DNA of 64,000 nt from Methylosinus sp. H3A (GTDB lineage Bacteria > Pseudomonadota > Alphaproteobacteria > Rhizobiales > Beijerinckiaceae): contig NZ_JADNQW010000005.1 of NCBI RefSeq assembly GCF_015709455.1, forward strand, positions 1,860,001 to 1,924,000, written 5' to 3'. The first letter of the stretch is position 1, and each line of letters begins with the position of its first letter. Positions 1-8,689 of the stretch are shown here, one piece after another. The position numbers and the translations under genes are program-made. The notes beneath the pieces were generated by a model that was given only the letters and a program-made list of their open reading frames with translations, made no database searches and was not told where the DNA came from.

Positions 1-1186
1 GCTTTTCGTCGGCGACGGCGAACAGCGCCGCCGCCTTCCGCAACTGCGCTGGATCGGGCAGATCCTCGGCGTCGAAAACGGCGACGAGCGAGCCGCGCAG
101 AAAGGGCGTCGCCACATTGAGCGCGCGCGGCTTGGTGCGCGGCTCGCCGGGCGGCGCGACGATGATCTCCCAGCCCGGCCGCAGACGCATGGCGCGCAAG
201 GCCGCGGCCGTCTCGGCGTCGTCGTGTTCGACGACGAATTTGACGTCGAGCTTGGCGCGCGGATAGTCGATCGCGTCGAGCGCCCCGGTCAATTGCGGGA
301 CGACGCCGGCCTCGTCATACAGCGCTATGACGATCGAATAGACGGGCAGATCGCGCTCCTCCAGCGCGGGCGCCGTCTCGCAGCCCCGCCCGCGCATCGC
401 GCAGACATAGAGACGCAGGCCGATATTGGCGAGAAACAGCAGAGCGAGCAGCGTCGAGACGCTCAATGAGATCGCCGGCGTGGGCGCGAGCCAGGCCGCG
501 AGCAGCAAGAGATTGGCGAGCACGAAGACGCTCGGAGCGCCGTCGCCGAGCGCGCGCCGCGCCGCCAGCTCCGGCTCGACGCGCTCCACCGAATAGGCGG
601 CGGCCTCTGCCAGCCGGCGCGCGGAGGAGCGGCGCAGCGCCTCCTCGAACAAGGACGGGGCGGTGATGGCGAAGAGCGGCCGCCCGGCGGACGAGCGCGT
701 CACGCCGACGAGCCTCACGATCTCCTCGCCGCGCGGCGCGAACAGCCAGCGCAGCCCCCTCGGCTCCTCGGCGAAACGGGCGTAGCCGCGGGCGGCGTCC
801 AGCTCGAGGCTCTCCGAGGGCTCAAGCGCGGGCGGGGCCTCGAGATAGGGAACCTGCAGCTCCGTCGCGAGGATGCGATAGAAGCGCTCCTCGGAGATCA
901 GCCCTTCGGCGATCAGCACGGCGTCGGCCTCGGCGTCCTGACGCCGGGCGATGGTCGCGCCATATTGCAGCATGACCAGCGGCGCGCCATGGGCGGCGAG
1001 AAAGGCGATCTCGGGCGGAAGCGGCCGCCCGGCGCCGGGCGCGAGCGTCTCCGGCGCCGGGCGCGCGCGCTGGCGGGCGAGCGTGGCCTCGGTCGAGCCC
1101 TCGCGGCGGCGCGCGAAGCCGGAGCTGTCGTCGCGATGCGGAACCGGCGGATACGGCGAAACCCTATCGACCGGATTCACGCTCAT
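1..1186 (-). CDS. Glycosyltransferase family 2 with GspE-N-like N-terminal domain (partial)
   Basis: The gene runs off the left edge, so only the first 395 residues are visible. Residues about 60-190 resemble the N-terminal domain of GspE/PilB-type proteins (AEGLISEERFYRIL and a following PYLE segment). Two hydrophobic segments follow at about 218-262. A GT-2 fold begins near residue 281 (PVYSIVIALYDEAGVV) and includes the nucleotide/metal motif FDAEDLPDP near 371-379. GT-2 enzymes of this architecture are membrane enzymes that build or export polysaccharide in alphaproteobacteria; the exact product cannot be told here. The start is an ATG at 1186. The catalytic C-terminal half lies outside the window. 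Confidence 0.8.
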   Translation of the reverse strand, partial: MSVNPVDRVSPYPPVPHRDDSSGFARRREGSTEATLARQRARPAPETLAPGAGRPLPPEIAFLAAHGAPLVMLQYGATIARRQDAEADAVLIAEGLISEERFYRILATELQVPYLEAPPALEPSESLELDAARGYARFAEEPRGLRWLFAPRGEEIVRLVGVTRSSAGRPLFAITAPSLFEEALRRSSARRLAEAAAYSVERVEPELAARRALGDGAPSVFVLANLLLLAAWLAPTPAISLSVSTLLALLFLANIGLRLYVCAMRGRGCETAPALEERDLPVYSIVIALYDEAGVVPQLTGALDAIDYPRAKLDVKFVVEHDDAETAAALRAMRLRPGWEIIVAPPGEPRTKPRALNVATPFLRGSLVAVFDAEDLPDPAQLRKAAALFAVADEK

Positions 1187-1268
1187 ACGCTAATCTCCGC
1201 CACGACGCGCCGGGCTCCGTCCGCGCCGGGCGCTCCCGAGGCCTCGAATGATCTGCGAAAAGAGAACT

Positions 1269-2147
1269 ATGGCTGAAGCTTGGCGCAGAAGCGAAATTTT
1301 GACAAGCTTCTCCTTCGCTCTGCGTGTCGCCCTCGTTTTTGCGGCGGCGTCCGTCGTCTCGTCGGCGCGCGCGGAGACCGCGGTCGCCGCGGCCCCGACT
1401 TTTTGGGATCCGGCGCGCAAAATGGACAAGCCCGACCTCGCCGGTCTCAAGCAAATCCGTTTTCTCACAGAGGATGATTACCCGCCCTTCGACTTCGCCC
1501 TGCCGGACGGCGCGATCGCCGGCTTCAACGTCGATCTGGCGCGCGCCATTTGCGAGGAGCTCGAGCTTCCCTGCACCATCCAGCGCCGGCGCTGGGACAC
1601 GTTGATCGCAGCGCTGGACGAGAACGCGGGCGACGCCGCCATCGCCTCTTTCGCCATCACCGCCGAGGCGCGCAAGAAGCTCGACTTCACCGCGCCCTAT
1701 TACACGACGCCCGGCCGTTTCGTCGTTCGCAAGGATTCGGTGCTGCCCGGCGCGACGCCCGCCGCGCTCGCCGACCGCACCATCGCGGTGGCCGCCGACA
1801 GCGCGCATGAGGCTTTTCTGCGGAATTTCTTTCCCGCCTCGACTCTCGCGACCTATCCGAGCGCGCAACAGGCGCGCAGCGCGCTGAAGGAGGGCCGCGC
1901 CCATGCGATGTTCGGCGACGCCATCTCGCTCTCCTTCTGGCTCAATGGCGCGGACGCCGCCGATTGCTGCATGTTCAAGGACGGGCCCTATTCGGATCCG
2001 ACCTTTTTCGGCGACGGCGTCGGCATAGCAGTGAAGAAGAACAATAACGCGCTGCGCCGCGCGCTGGATTACGCGCTGGCGCGCGTCGCCCAGAAGGGCG
2101 CCTATACGGAGCTCTATCTCAAATATTTTCCGGTGGGGCCTTATTGA
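1269..2147 (+). CDS. Periplasmic amino-acid-type ABC substrate-binding protein (SBP_bac_3)
   Basis: The 292-aa product has a signal peptide (hydrophobic core LRVALVFAAASVVSSARA) followed by a family-3 solute-binding fold: FLTEDDYPPFDF, GFNVDLARAICEEL, RWDTLIAALDENAGDAAIAS and LDFTAPYYTTPGRFVVR are the usual strand/ligand-loop blocks. Family members bind polar amino acids or opines and deliver them to an ABC permease. No permease or ATPase gene is adjacent, so the partner is unknown. An in-frame ATG lies 7 codons upstream (1248), but the one at 1269 has the better-placed purine-rich site (AAAAGAG). It is divergent from the glycosyltransferase to its left. Confidence 0.85.
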   Translation: MAEAWRRSEILTSFSFALRVALVFAAASVVSSARAETAVAAAPTFWDPARKMDKPDLAGLKQIRFLTEDDYPPFDFALPDGAIAGFNVDLARAICEELELPCTIQRRRWDTLIAALDENAGDAAIASFAITAEARKKLDFTAPYYTTPGRFVVRKDSVLPGATPAALADRTIAVAADSAHEAFLRNFFPASTLATYPSAQQARSALKEGRAHAMFGDAISLSFWLNGADAADCCMFKDGPYSDPTFFGDGVGIAVKKNNNALRRALDYALARVAQKGAYTELYLKYFPVGPY

Positions 2148-2155
2148 GACGCCCC

Positions 2156-2192
2156 GTTCCCTCGCCCGCGTGAGCGGGGAGGGGCGGGGAGA
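2156..2192. repeat. Short inverted repeat, REP-like
   Basis: A GC-rich imperfect palindrome (CCCTCGCCCGCGTGAGCGGGGAGGG) sits between two convergent genes. It resembles the arms of the longer palindromic repeats at 3234 and 21590 and could also serve as a bidirectional terminator. Confidence 0.5.
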
Positions 2193-2201
2193 CGCGAAAC
2201 C

Positions 2202-2666
2202 TCATCCTTCCGCGCGGAACTCGCGCGCGAGGGCCTTTTCGATCTCGGGCAGGGGATGGCGGGTCAGATCCTTGTCCAGCTCGCCCTTCACCTTGCTCTT
2301 GGCTTTTGGTGACAACTCCTGGCGCAGCTCGCCGAGCACACGCGGCGGGGCGATGATGACGATCTCGCTCAATTCGCCCGCTTCGGCGGCGGTGTTGATC
2401 CGCTCGGCGATCTGATGGGCGAAATGTTCCTTCTCCAGCTCGTGCCAATCGGCGTTCTCGACGGCGCTGCGCGGCGCTCCCGCCGTGCCGTAAACGCGGC
2501 CAGGCGCGTCGCTTCCCTGGTCGCGCGTCGCGGGATTTTCGTCCACTCGCGCCTCCACGACGCGCAGGTCGAGCAGATCGGGATCGCCGTGATTTTGCAG
2601 AAACAGGGCTCTGCGGCCGTCGCCGACCAGAACCCAGGCCCCATTGTGAACGGCAATATTGGTCAT
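2202..2666 (-). CDS. Host-attachment family protein (Host_attach, eRF1-like fold)
   Basis: The 154-aa cytosolic product begins MTNIAVHNGAWVLVGDGRRA and contains RVVEARVDENPATRDQG, typical of the family annotated as 'protein required for attachment to host cells' (Agrobacterium-type). The family has a fold related to archaeal/bacterial release-factor-like proteins, and its molecular function is poorly defined. The C-terminal part (IVIIAPPRVLGELR, then LTRHPLPEIEKAL) matches the family pattern. The ATG at 2666 was chosen because homology starts there; the upstream in-frame extension is Arg-rich and shows no domain. It probably forms a single-gene unit. Confidence 0.75.
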   Translation of the reverse strand: MTNIAVHNGAWVLVGDGRRALFLQNHGDPDLLDLRVVEARVDENPATRDQGSDAPGRVYGTAGAPRSAVENADWHELEKEHFAHQIAERINTAAEAGELSEIVIIAPPRVLGELRQELSPKAKSKVKGELDKDLTRHPLPEIEKALAREFRAEG

Positions 2667-2819
2667 GTTGTTCGTCTTTCGTTGAAGACCCACACGACTC
2701 CATTTGGGAACGCCACGGCGCGACGACAACCGTGGTCGATTGCCGCGCTTCAGGCGGGCGGGCATGTTGCGCTGCAAAAGACGAGGGCGTTAGATTTCGG
2801 CCGAGCGGAGACGAAGATA

Positions 2820-3179
2820 ATGCGGTTTGTTTTGCTCTTTCTGTCGATTTCGATCTTGTTTTTCGTCTGCCGGATAAAAAAATCTATGTGGACTCCGGCG
2901 AGGAGCTCGTGCTCGGCGATCGGCCGATCTTCTCTCCCGATGGGGCGCGCCGCAATGGCCGACACCGAGCCTGGATCGGCCGAAAGCCCGTTTGGCGTGT
3001 GGCGGCTCGATCGCTTTCCGCCGTCGCGAGAGCTGGAGGCGCAACTGATGGGCGGTTGGGAGGTCGTGCGCTGGATCGACAAGGAAACGATCGAAATCAC
3101 GCGTCTCGGGATCGGCGAGCAGAAAAAGGCCTTCGCGCGCTTCGCCACAGGCAAATGGAAAATCGACTTTGAAAAATGA
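2820..3179 (+). pseudogene. Small secreted hypothetical protein with two compensating frame shifts
   Basis: A start with a hydrophobic signal segment (MRFVLLFLSISILFFVC) is in one frame. The stretch KKIYVDSGEELVLGDRPIFSPDG continues in another frame from about 2875, and the end (DTEPGSAESPFGVWRLDRF to the stop at 3179) is back in the first frame. Together the pieces read as one plausible exported protein of about 119 residues with a SPDG turn, but no single frame spans it. The first shift lies near a run of seven A's at 2874-2882 and the second near 2946-2956. This is either a decayed gene or two sequencing indels. I do not recognise the family. Confidence 0.45.
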
Positions 3180-3233
3180 GCGGGGCGCATCGCGGTTCGC
3201 TCACCTCGGTCCGTTCGCGCTGCCTTTGCCGCC

Positions 3234-3356
3234 TTCCTTCTCCCCGCGCGCGGGGAGAAGGTGAGGATGAGGGGCTCGGGGCGTTTTCCTTATCGTGGCT
3301 CATGCCCCGAGCCCCTCACCCTGGCCCTCTCCCCGCACACGCGGGGAGAGGGAGAG
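3234..3356. repeat. Palindromic repeat element (two hairpins facing each other)
   Basis: Two GC-rich hairpins (TTCTCCCCGCGCGCGGGGAGAA and CTCTCCCCGCACACGCGGGGAGAG) flank an internal inverted pair, GAGGGGCTCGGGGC / GCCCCGAGCCCCTC, so the whole 120-bp segment can fold on itself. The layout matches that of 21590-21748. It lies just downstream of mcd on the minus strand. Confidence 0.7.
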
Positions 3357-3363
3357 AAAGTGC

Positions 3364-5028
3364 TCAGCCTTCCAGCAGACGCCGTGCGATGACCTGCGCC
3401 TGAATCTCCGCCGCGCCCTCGAAAATATTGAGGATGCGCGCGTCGCAGAGGACGCGGGAGACCGGATATTCCAGGGCAAAACCATTGCCGCCGTGAATCT
3501 GCAGCGCATTGTCCGCCGCCGCCCAGGCGACGCGCGCGCCGAGCAGCTTGGCCATGCCGGCCTCGAGATCGCAGCGCTTGCCTTCGTCCTTCTCGCGGGC
3601 GGCGAAATAGGTGATCTGGCGGGCGATGTGAATCTCGATCGCCATGGTGACGATCTTGTCGAAGACGCGCGGGAAGGCGAACAGCGGCTTGCCGAATTGC
3701 ACGCGCTCCTTGGCGTAGCGCAGGCCGAGATCGAGCGCCGCCTGGGCGACGCCGAGCGCGCGCGCCGCCGTCTGAATGCGGGCGGATTCGAAGGTCTCCA
3801 TCAGCTGCTTGAAGCCCTTGCCCTCCTCGCCGCCCAGAAGATTTTCGGCCGGCACCTCGAAATTGTCGAAGCCGATCTCGAACTCCTTCATGCCGCGATA
3901 GCCGAGCACCTCGATCTCGCCGCCGGTCATGCCCTTGGCCGGGAAGGGATTCTCATCCGTGCCGCGCGGCTTTTCGGCCAGCAGCATGGAGAGGCCCTTA
4001 TAGCCCTTCTCATTGGGGTTGGTGCGGACCAGCAGCGTCATCACATCGGCGCGCACCGGATGGGTGATCCAGGTCTTGTTGCCGACGACCTTGTAGACGT
4101 CGCCCTCGCGCGTCGCGCGGGTGCGCAGATTGGCGAGGTCGGAGCCATTGTTCGGCTCGGTGAAGACGGCGGTGGGGAGGATTTCGCCGGTGGCGATCTT
4201 GGGCAGATATTTGTGCTTCTGTTCCTCCGTGCCGCCGACGAGGATCAATTCGCCCGCGATCTCCGAGCGCGTGCCGAGCGAGCCGACGCCGATGTAAGCG
4301 CGCGACAGCTCCTCCGAGACGACGCACATGGCGATCTTGCCGAGGCCCGATCCGCCATATTCCTCCGGAATGGTGAGGCCAAAGACGCCCAGCTCCGCGA
4401 GGCCGGAAATGACCTCCAGCGGAATATAGTTGTTCTTCAAATGCCATTCATGGGCGTGCGGCGTCACATTGTCGGACGCGAATTTGCGCATCTCGCTGCG
4501 GATGGCCTCCAGCGTCTCGTCGAGGCCGGTGGCGCCGATCGTCTCCGCGGCGCCATTATGGTCGATCAACTCGGCGAGACGGGCGCGGTTGGGCGCGGTA
4601 TTGCCGGAGGCGATCAGCCGGTCGACCTCGGGAATGCGGCGGGCGGCGACCTGCTCCGGCGTGAGGCCGAAATCCGAGAGGCGGACGAATTCGCCCTGGC
4701 TCATCGGAATGCCGCCGAAGACCTGCGCCAGATATTCGGCGAAGCCGATGCGGGTGAGGAGATTCTCCACCTCGCCATAGGCGCCCTCGGAAGAGAGGCG
4801 GTCGGCGTAGGCGAGCAGCTCGCGCAGGCCCTGCACATAGGTGGCGAACCAGGAGAGGCCGTGGGCGGCGTGCTGCTCGGTCTCGATCAGCTCATTGGAG
4901 AGCTTGCCGTCCTTGGTGACGCGGGCGCGGACGGCGTCGAGCGCTTGCCCATAGAGCGCCTCCACGGAGGCGAAAGCCGCCTGCGCCTCGGGCAGCCAGG
5001 TCGTGGAGGTGGTCTCGGTAGCGCTCAT
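3364..5028 (-). CDS. mcd: (2S)-methylsuccinyl-CoA dehydrogenase (acyl-CoA dehydrogenase family)
   Basis: This 554-aa flavoenzyme is longer than ordinary acyl-CoA dehydrogenases (about 380-400 aa) because of an extra N-terminal helical domain of about 150 residues (ALYGQALDAVRARV, SNELIETEQHAAHGLSWFA). That extension is characteristic of Mcd of the ethylmalonyl-CoA pathway. The C-terminal part has the FAD/substrate motifs AVFTEPNNGSDLANLRT and KTWITHPVRADVM, and ends with LQIHGGNGFALEYPVSR and NIFEGAAEIQAQVIARRLL, whose FEG glutamate is at the catalytic-base position. Mcd oxidises methylsuccinyl-CoA to mesaconyl-CoA. The assignment is supported by ecm and ccr in the same window. A generic isovaleryl-CoA-type dehydrogenase is the alternative, but the length argues against it. 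Confidence 0.85.
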   Translation of the reverse strand: MSATETTSTTWLPEAQAAFASVEALYGQALDAVRARVTKDGKLSNELIETEQHAAHGLSWFATYVQGLRELLAYADRLSSEGAYGEVENLLTRIGFAEYLAQVFGGIPMSQGEFVRLSDFGLTPEQVAARRIPEVDRLIASGNTAPNRARLAELIDHNGAAETIGATGLDETLEAIRSEMRKFASDNVTPHAHEWHLKNNYIPLEVISGLAELGVFGLTIPEEYGGSGLGKIAMCVVSEELSRAYIGVGSLGTRSEIAGELILVGGTEEQKHKYLPKIATGEILPTAVFTEPNNGSDLANLRTRATREGDVYKVVGNKTWITHPVRADVMTLLVRTNPNEKGYKGLSMLLAEKPRGTDENPFPAKGMTGGEIEVLGYRGMKEFEIGFDNFEVPAENLLGGEEGKGFKQLMETFESARIQTAARALGVAQAALDLGLRYAKERVQFGKPLFAFPRVFDKIVTMAIEIHIARQITYFAAREKDEGKRCDLEAGMAKLLGARVAWAAADNALQIHGGNGFALEYPVSRVLCDARILNIFEGAAEIQAQVIARRLLEG

Positions 5029-5252
5029 TCTCTCTCGCTCTTTCTGGGACAGGCCCGGCGGGGCCGGGGGGTGACAGGATTTTTTCTAAATGCCGTCAAT
5101 TGCGGGAGGACGCAACCGCCGCTCGCGTCGGCGGGGCCGGAGCGGCGGGATTCGCGCTCCCGCGGGGCGGGGGCGGGCGCCCGGATCACAGAAAAAGCGA
5201 ATTTCGCTCCGATAGGATCGGGACGTCGAGCTCGACCATTGCGGAGGCCCTC

Positions 5253-6659
5253 ATGTTTCACGATCCCGATTTCACCCCCTTCACGCCGCGCGAAAAAGTG
5301 TCATTCCTCGCCGTGTCGCGCAATTACCTCGAGAATTATGCGCCCGAGGCCTATCGGACCGATTTCTTCTCCACCGAGGGGCTCTGGCCGCTCCTTCCGC
5401 GCATGCATTATGTCGTCAGTCCCGAGCTGATCGAGGAGCTTCTGGTCTCGCGCGCCGATGCTTTTCGCCGCGACGACATAGCGAGCAAGGCGCTGCGCGG
5501 GCCGGTCGAGGGCGAGACGCTGTTCTTCTCGGAAGGCGCGGAATGGAAATGGCAGCGGCGCGCCATCTCGCCGGCCTTTCGCTATGAGAATATTCTGGCG
5601 CTGGTTCCCTTCTTCGTCCGTTGCGCGCAGGCGCAGGCGCAGGAATGGCGGCGCCTCGGCGACGGCGCCGAGGTGGAGATCACCGAGGCCATGTCGCGCA
5701 CCACCTTCGCCGTCATCGAGAAGGCCGTGTTCGGCGCCTCGGAGAGTTTCGACGGCGAGCGCTTCATCGCGGCGCTGCGGCCGGTTCTCGGCAGCTTCGC
5801 TTGGCGGATGCTGGCCGTGATGTTCCGCCTGCCGCCGGATTGGACGCCCTATCCGGGCCTGCTCGCCGCCCGCGCCGGCTCGCGCTTCGTGCATGAGGAG
5901 ACAGTGAAGCTGCTCGCCGAGCGCCGCGCCCGGAAAGAGGAGACGCGCGACATTCTCGGCCTGCTGCTCTCGGCCAAGGATCCGGAGAGTGGGCGCGTCA
6001 TGACCGATGCCGAGCTCGTCGCCAATCTCCATGGCTTTCTGCTCGCCGGCCATGAGACCTCCGCCGTCGCGCTCGCCTGGACCTTCTGGCTGCTCGCCAA
6101 GGATCAGGCGACGCAGGAGCGCGCCCGCGAGGAGGCGGAGCGCGTCGCCGGCGACGGCGAGATCACGCCGGAGACGGTGGAGAACCTCACCTTCACGCGG
6201 CAGGTGTTGCAGGAATCGATGCGGCTGTTCCCGCCCTTCGCGGCGCTCGGCCGCCAGCCGCGCGAGGATACGACTCTCGGCCCCTATCGCGTGGGCGCGA
6301 AGGAGCCGGTCTATGTGCTCACCTGGTGCCTGCATCGGCACGAGAAGCTCTGGGACGATCCCACCGGCTTCGACCCCGACCGTTTCGCGCCGGAACAGGT
6401 GAAGGCGCGCCATCGCTACGCCTATCTGCCCTTCGGCGCCGGGCCGCGCATCTGCGTCGGCATGGGCTTCGCGCTGACGGAGATGGCGACCATCGTCGCG
6501 ACGCTGCTGCGCGAGTTCCGCTTCGAGACCGTCCCCGGCCATCGGCTGGAGCTGGCGCCGACCTTCGCGATGCGGCCGAAAGGCGCACTGCCGCTGCGCC
6601 TCACACGCCTTTCTCGGCGGGCTGCGGGCGGCGAGACGGCGCGTCAGATCCTGGCATAG
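5253..6659 (+). CDS. Cytochrome P450
   Basis: The 468-aa product is a haem-thiolate monooxygenase. All core motifs are present: the I-helix oxygen-activation motif AGHETS (residues 265-270), the K-helix ExxR as ESMR (321-324), and the haem-binding loop FGAGPRICVG with the axial cysteine at 401. No N-terminal anchor or fused reductase is seen, so it should be soluble and need separate redox partners, none of which is adjacent. The ATG at 5253 is preceded by GGAGG with good spacing; longer in-frame readings upstream have no domain. The substrate is unknown. It converges on the VOC gene that follows, ending about 16 nt inside it. Confidence 0.93.
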   Translation: MFHDPDFTPFTPREKVSFLAVSRNYLENYAPEAYRTDFFSTEGLWPLLPRMHYVVSPELIEELLVSRADAFRRDDIASKALRGPVEGETLFFSEGAEWKWQRRAISPAFRYENILALVPFFVRCAQAQAQEWRRLGDGAEVEITEAMSRTTFAVIEKAVFGASESFDGERFIAALRPVLGSFAWRMLAVMFRLPPDWTPYPGLLAARAGSRFVHEETVKLLAERRARKEETRDILGLLLSAKDPESGRVMTDAELVANLHGFLLAGHETSAVALAWTFWLLAKDQATQERAREEAERVAGDGEITPETVENLTFTRQVLQESMRLFPPFAALGRQPREDTTLGPYRVGAKEPVYVLTWCLHRHEKLWDDPTGFDPDRFAPEQVKARHRYAYLPFGAGPRICVGMGFALTEMATIVATLLREFRFETVPGHRLELAPTFAMRPKGALPLRLTRLSRRAAGGETARQILA

Positions 6660-7129
6660 GCGGCCTCGATCGCCGCAATGTCGATCTTCGCCATGCCCAT
6701 CATGGCGCGCATCGCGCGCGCGGCGCCGGCCGTGTCGGCGCTGCTCAGCAGCTCCGGCAGGCGGCGCGGCGTGATCTGCCAGGAGAGGCCGTAGCGGTCC
6801 TTCAGCCAGCCGCAGCGGCTATATTCGCCGCCGGCGCCGAGCGCGTCCCAATAATAGTCGACCTCGGCCTGATCCGCGCAATCGACAGAGAGCGAGAAGG
6901 CCTCGCTCAGCCGATAAGAGACGGGCCCGCCGTTCAGCGCCATGAAGGGCAGGCCGGAGAGCTCGAATGTGACGACCATCGCCGAGCCCGGCTCGCCGGG
7001 GCCGGCCTCGCCATAGCGCGACACGCTGGTGACGCGCGAATCGGGGAACAGCGAGACATAGAAATTGGCCGCCTCCTCGCCCTCGCGGTCGAACCAGAGG
7101 CAGGGCTTGATCTTCGAGGTCGTTATCAT
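6644..7129 (-). CDS. VOC family protein (PhnB-like)
   Basis: The 161-aa product starts KIKPCLWFDREGEEAANFYVSLFPDS, the vicinal-oxygen-chelate/PhnB pattern. A second half carries GWLKDRYGLSWQITPRRLPELL, typical of the 3-demethylubiquinone methyltransferase-like (3-dmu-9_3-mt) branch. The biochemical role is unknown. Its start overlaps the upstream SRPBCC gene's stop by ATGA (7126-7129), so translation is probably coupled. The last 16 nt overlap the convergent P450 gene. It is the last gene of the ArsR/AHSA1/VOC run. Confidence 0.85.
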   Translation of the reverse strand: MITTSKIKPCLWFDREGEEAANFYVSLFPDSRVTSVSRYGEAGPGEPGSAMVVTFELSGLPFMALNGGPVSYRLSEAFSLSVDCADQAEVDYYWDALGAGGEYSRCGWLKDRYGLSWQITPRRLPELLSSADTAGAARAMRAMMGMAKIDIAAIEAAYARI

Positions 7130-7671
7130 TGCGCCGCCTCCTCGCGCGCCGTCTCGACGAGCGTCTTGAGATCGGCGAGACCGCGCTCGAAAGCGCCGCC
7201 GACCATTTTTTCCGGCTTCATGACGAGGCTGAACAGCTTGCCGACGAAGGGCTGTCGCCCTTTCATATCCCAGGTGACGAGCGAGCCGCCATTCTGCGGC
7301 GCAATGGTGAATTCGACGCGATTGCTGCATTTCATCGGCCGATCCAAGCGCAATGCGACGACTACTTTCGACGGCGCGACGGATTCGACGATCTCGACGC
7401 GCCCGGCGCCGACCTTGGCGTCGCCTTCGAAATCGCAGGCCGCGCCGACGCCGCGTTCCGGACCGCCATAGGAGAGCTTCACGCTCGGATCCTTCACGAA
7501 AGGGCTCCATTCATTGGTGGCGCGTGGATCGTCGACAAGCGGAAAAACGCGCTCCGGCGGCGCGGCGATGAAAATTGAGCGCGCGATATGGCATATATCC
7601 GGCTGGCGGGCCGCCAGCGCCAGAATGGCGACGATGATGACGGCGACGCCGACGCCGATGATTTCCAACAT
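7126..7671 (-). CDS. SRPBCC family protein with N-terminal membrane anchor
   Basis: The 181-aa product begins with one hydrophobic helix (LEIIGVGVAVIIVAILALAA), followed by a START/Bet v1-like SRPBCC domain: SIFIAAPPERVFPLVDDPRATNEWSPF, then VEIVESVAPSKVVVALRL and LVTWDMKGRQPFVGKL. SRPBCC domains bind hydrophobic ligands in a deep cavity. The anchor distinguishes it from the soluble AHSA1-type neighbours. The ATG at 7671 has GAGG upstream, and the stop overlaps the next start. Confidence 0.85.
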   Translation of the reverse strand: MLEIIGVGVAVIIVAILALAARQPDICHIARSIFIAAPPERVFPLVDDPRATNEWSPFVKDPSVKLSYGGPERGVGAACDFEGDAKVGAGRVEIVESVAPSKVVVALRLDRPMKCSNRVEFTIAPQNGGSLVTWDMKGRQPFVGKLFSLVMKPEKMVGGAFERGLADLKTLVETAREEAAQ

Positions 7672-7729
7672 TTCGAAACCTCGTGAAAGGGCGGAGCGGC
7701 GCCTGCTTTCCCGCAGGCGCCGTGCGCCG

Positions 7730-8143
7730 TCATTGCGGCACGACCACCATCCAGGGAACGCCGAAGCGATCGGTGAGTATGCCGAAGGCGGGGGAGAAGA
7801 AGGTCTTGGTCAAACGCATCTGCGTCTCGCCGCCATCGGCGAGCGCCGCGAAGACGCGTTCGGCCTCCTCGGGAGTCTTGGCGCCATAGGAGAGCGAGAA
7901 GCCTTTGAAGCCGCCGCTCTCGGCGCCGTCGCCGTCCGAGCCGAAGACGATGGAGTCGCCGATCTTCAGCGCCATATGCATCACCTTGGCGTTCCAGCCC
8001 GGCGGCATCATGTCCGCGGGCGGGGCTAGAGGCGAATCCTTGTAACGCATCAGCATCTGAATCTGCGCTCCGATCGCTTTCTCATAGAAGGCGGCGGCTT
8101 CTTCGGCGCGGCCGTCGAAGACGAGATAGGGTTGAACGGTCAT
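7730..8143 (-). CDS. VOC family protein (PhnB-like)
   Basis: The 137-aa single-domain product has the PhnB signature: YLVFDGRAEEAAAFYEKAIGA at the start, MPPGWNAKVMHMALKIGD in the middle and DRFGVPWMVVVPQ at the end. It is a clear paralogue of the next gene upstream (8239-8652), with the same length and the same C-terminal block. The start at 8143 follows a strong GGGGAGAG site. Function is unknown; such proteins often accompany ArsR-regulated AHSA1 genes, as here. Confidence 0.88.
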   Translation of the reverse strand: MTVQPYLVFDGRAEEAAAFYEKAIGAQIQMLMRYKDSPLAPPADMMPPGWNAKVMHMALKIGDSIVFGSDGDGAESGGFKGFSLSYGAKTPEEAERVFAALADGGETQMRLTKTFFSPAFGILTDRFGVPWMVVVPQ

Positions 8144-8238
8144 GATATCTCTCCCCTGCGAGCGCCGCGGACGGGCGCTCGTTTCGTGAGGGGAGATCAT
8201 GTCCGCGCAAAGCGCTTCGTCAACCGTCGTCGACGACA

Positions 8239-8652
8239 TTACTTGGGAACGACGACCATCCACAGCACGCCGAAGCGATCGACCGCCATGCCGAAGCTCA
8301 CCGCGAAGAAGGTCTCGCCGAGCGGCATGCGCGCTTCTCCGCCATCCGCCAGCGCGCCATAGATGCGCTCGGCCTCGGCCGCGCTCTTGGCCTCTATGGA
8401 GACGCCGAAGCCGTTGAAGCCGGGAGAAAGATTGCCGCAGCCATCCGACAAGAACACTTCCGAATCGCCGATCTTGAGGCAGGAATGCATGATCTTATGC
8501 TCCCAGTCGGGAGCGAGCACGCCGGGCGGCGGCGGCTCGGGGCTTTCGTCGTAGCGCATGAGGAACAGAACCTCGGCGCCGAGCGCTTGCTGGTAGAAGG
8601 CGATGGCTTCGTCGGCGCGGCCCGAGAAGAAGAGATAAGGCTTGATCGTCAT
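8239..8652 (-). CDS. VOC family protein (PhnB-like), paralogue of the 7730-8143 gene
   Basis: The 137-aa product begins KPYLFFSGRADEAIAFYQQALGAE and ends DRFGVLWMVVVPK. It is equal in length to its downstream neighbour and aligns over its whole length, so the two arose by tandem duplication. It lies 37 nt after the double-AHSA1 gene, probably in the same transcript. Function is unknown; the fold is a dimeric glyoxalase-like metal/ligand binder. Confidence 0.88.
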   Translation of the reverse strand: MTIKPYLFFSGRADEAIAFYQQALGAEVLFLMRYDESPEPPPPGVLAPDWEHKIMHSCLKIGDSEVFLSDGCGNLSPGFNGFGVSIEAKSAAEAERIYGALADGGEARMPLGETFFAVSFGMAVDRFGVLWMVVVPK

Positions 8653-8689
8653 TGGATGCTCCCTTGTCTTAAAAGATGGCGAGGCGCGT

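Noticed and set aside
3364-5028. Plain isovaleryl-CoA dehydrogenase
   Set aside because: The 150-residue N-terminal extension and the EMC context favour methylsuccinyl-CoA dehydrogenase.
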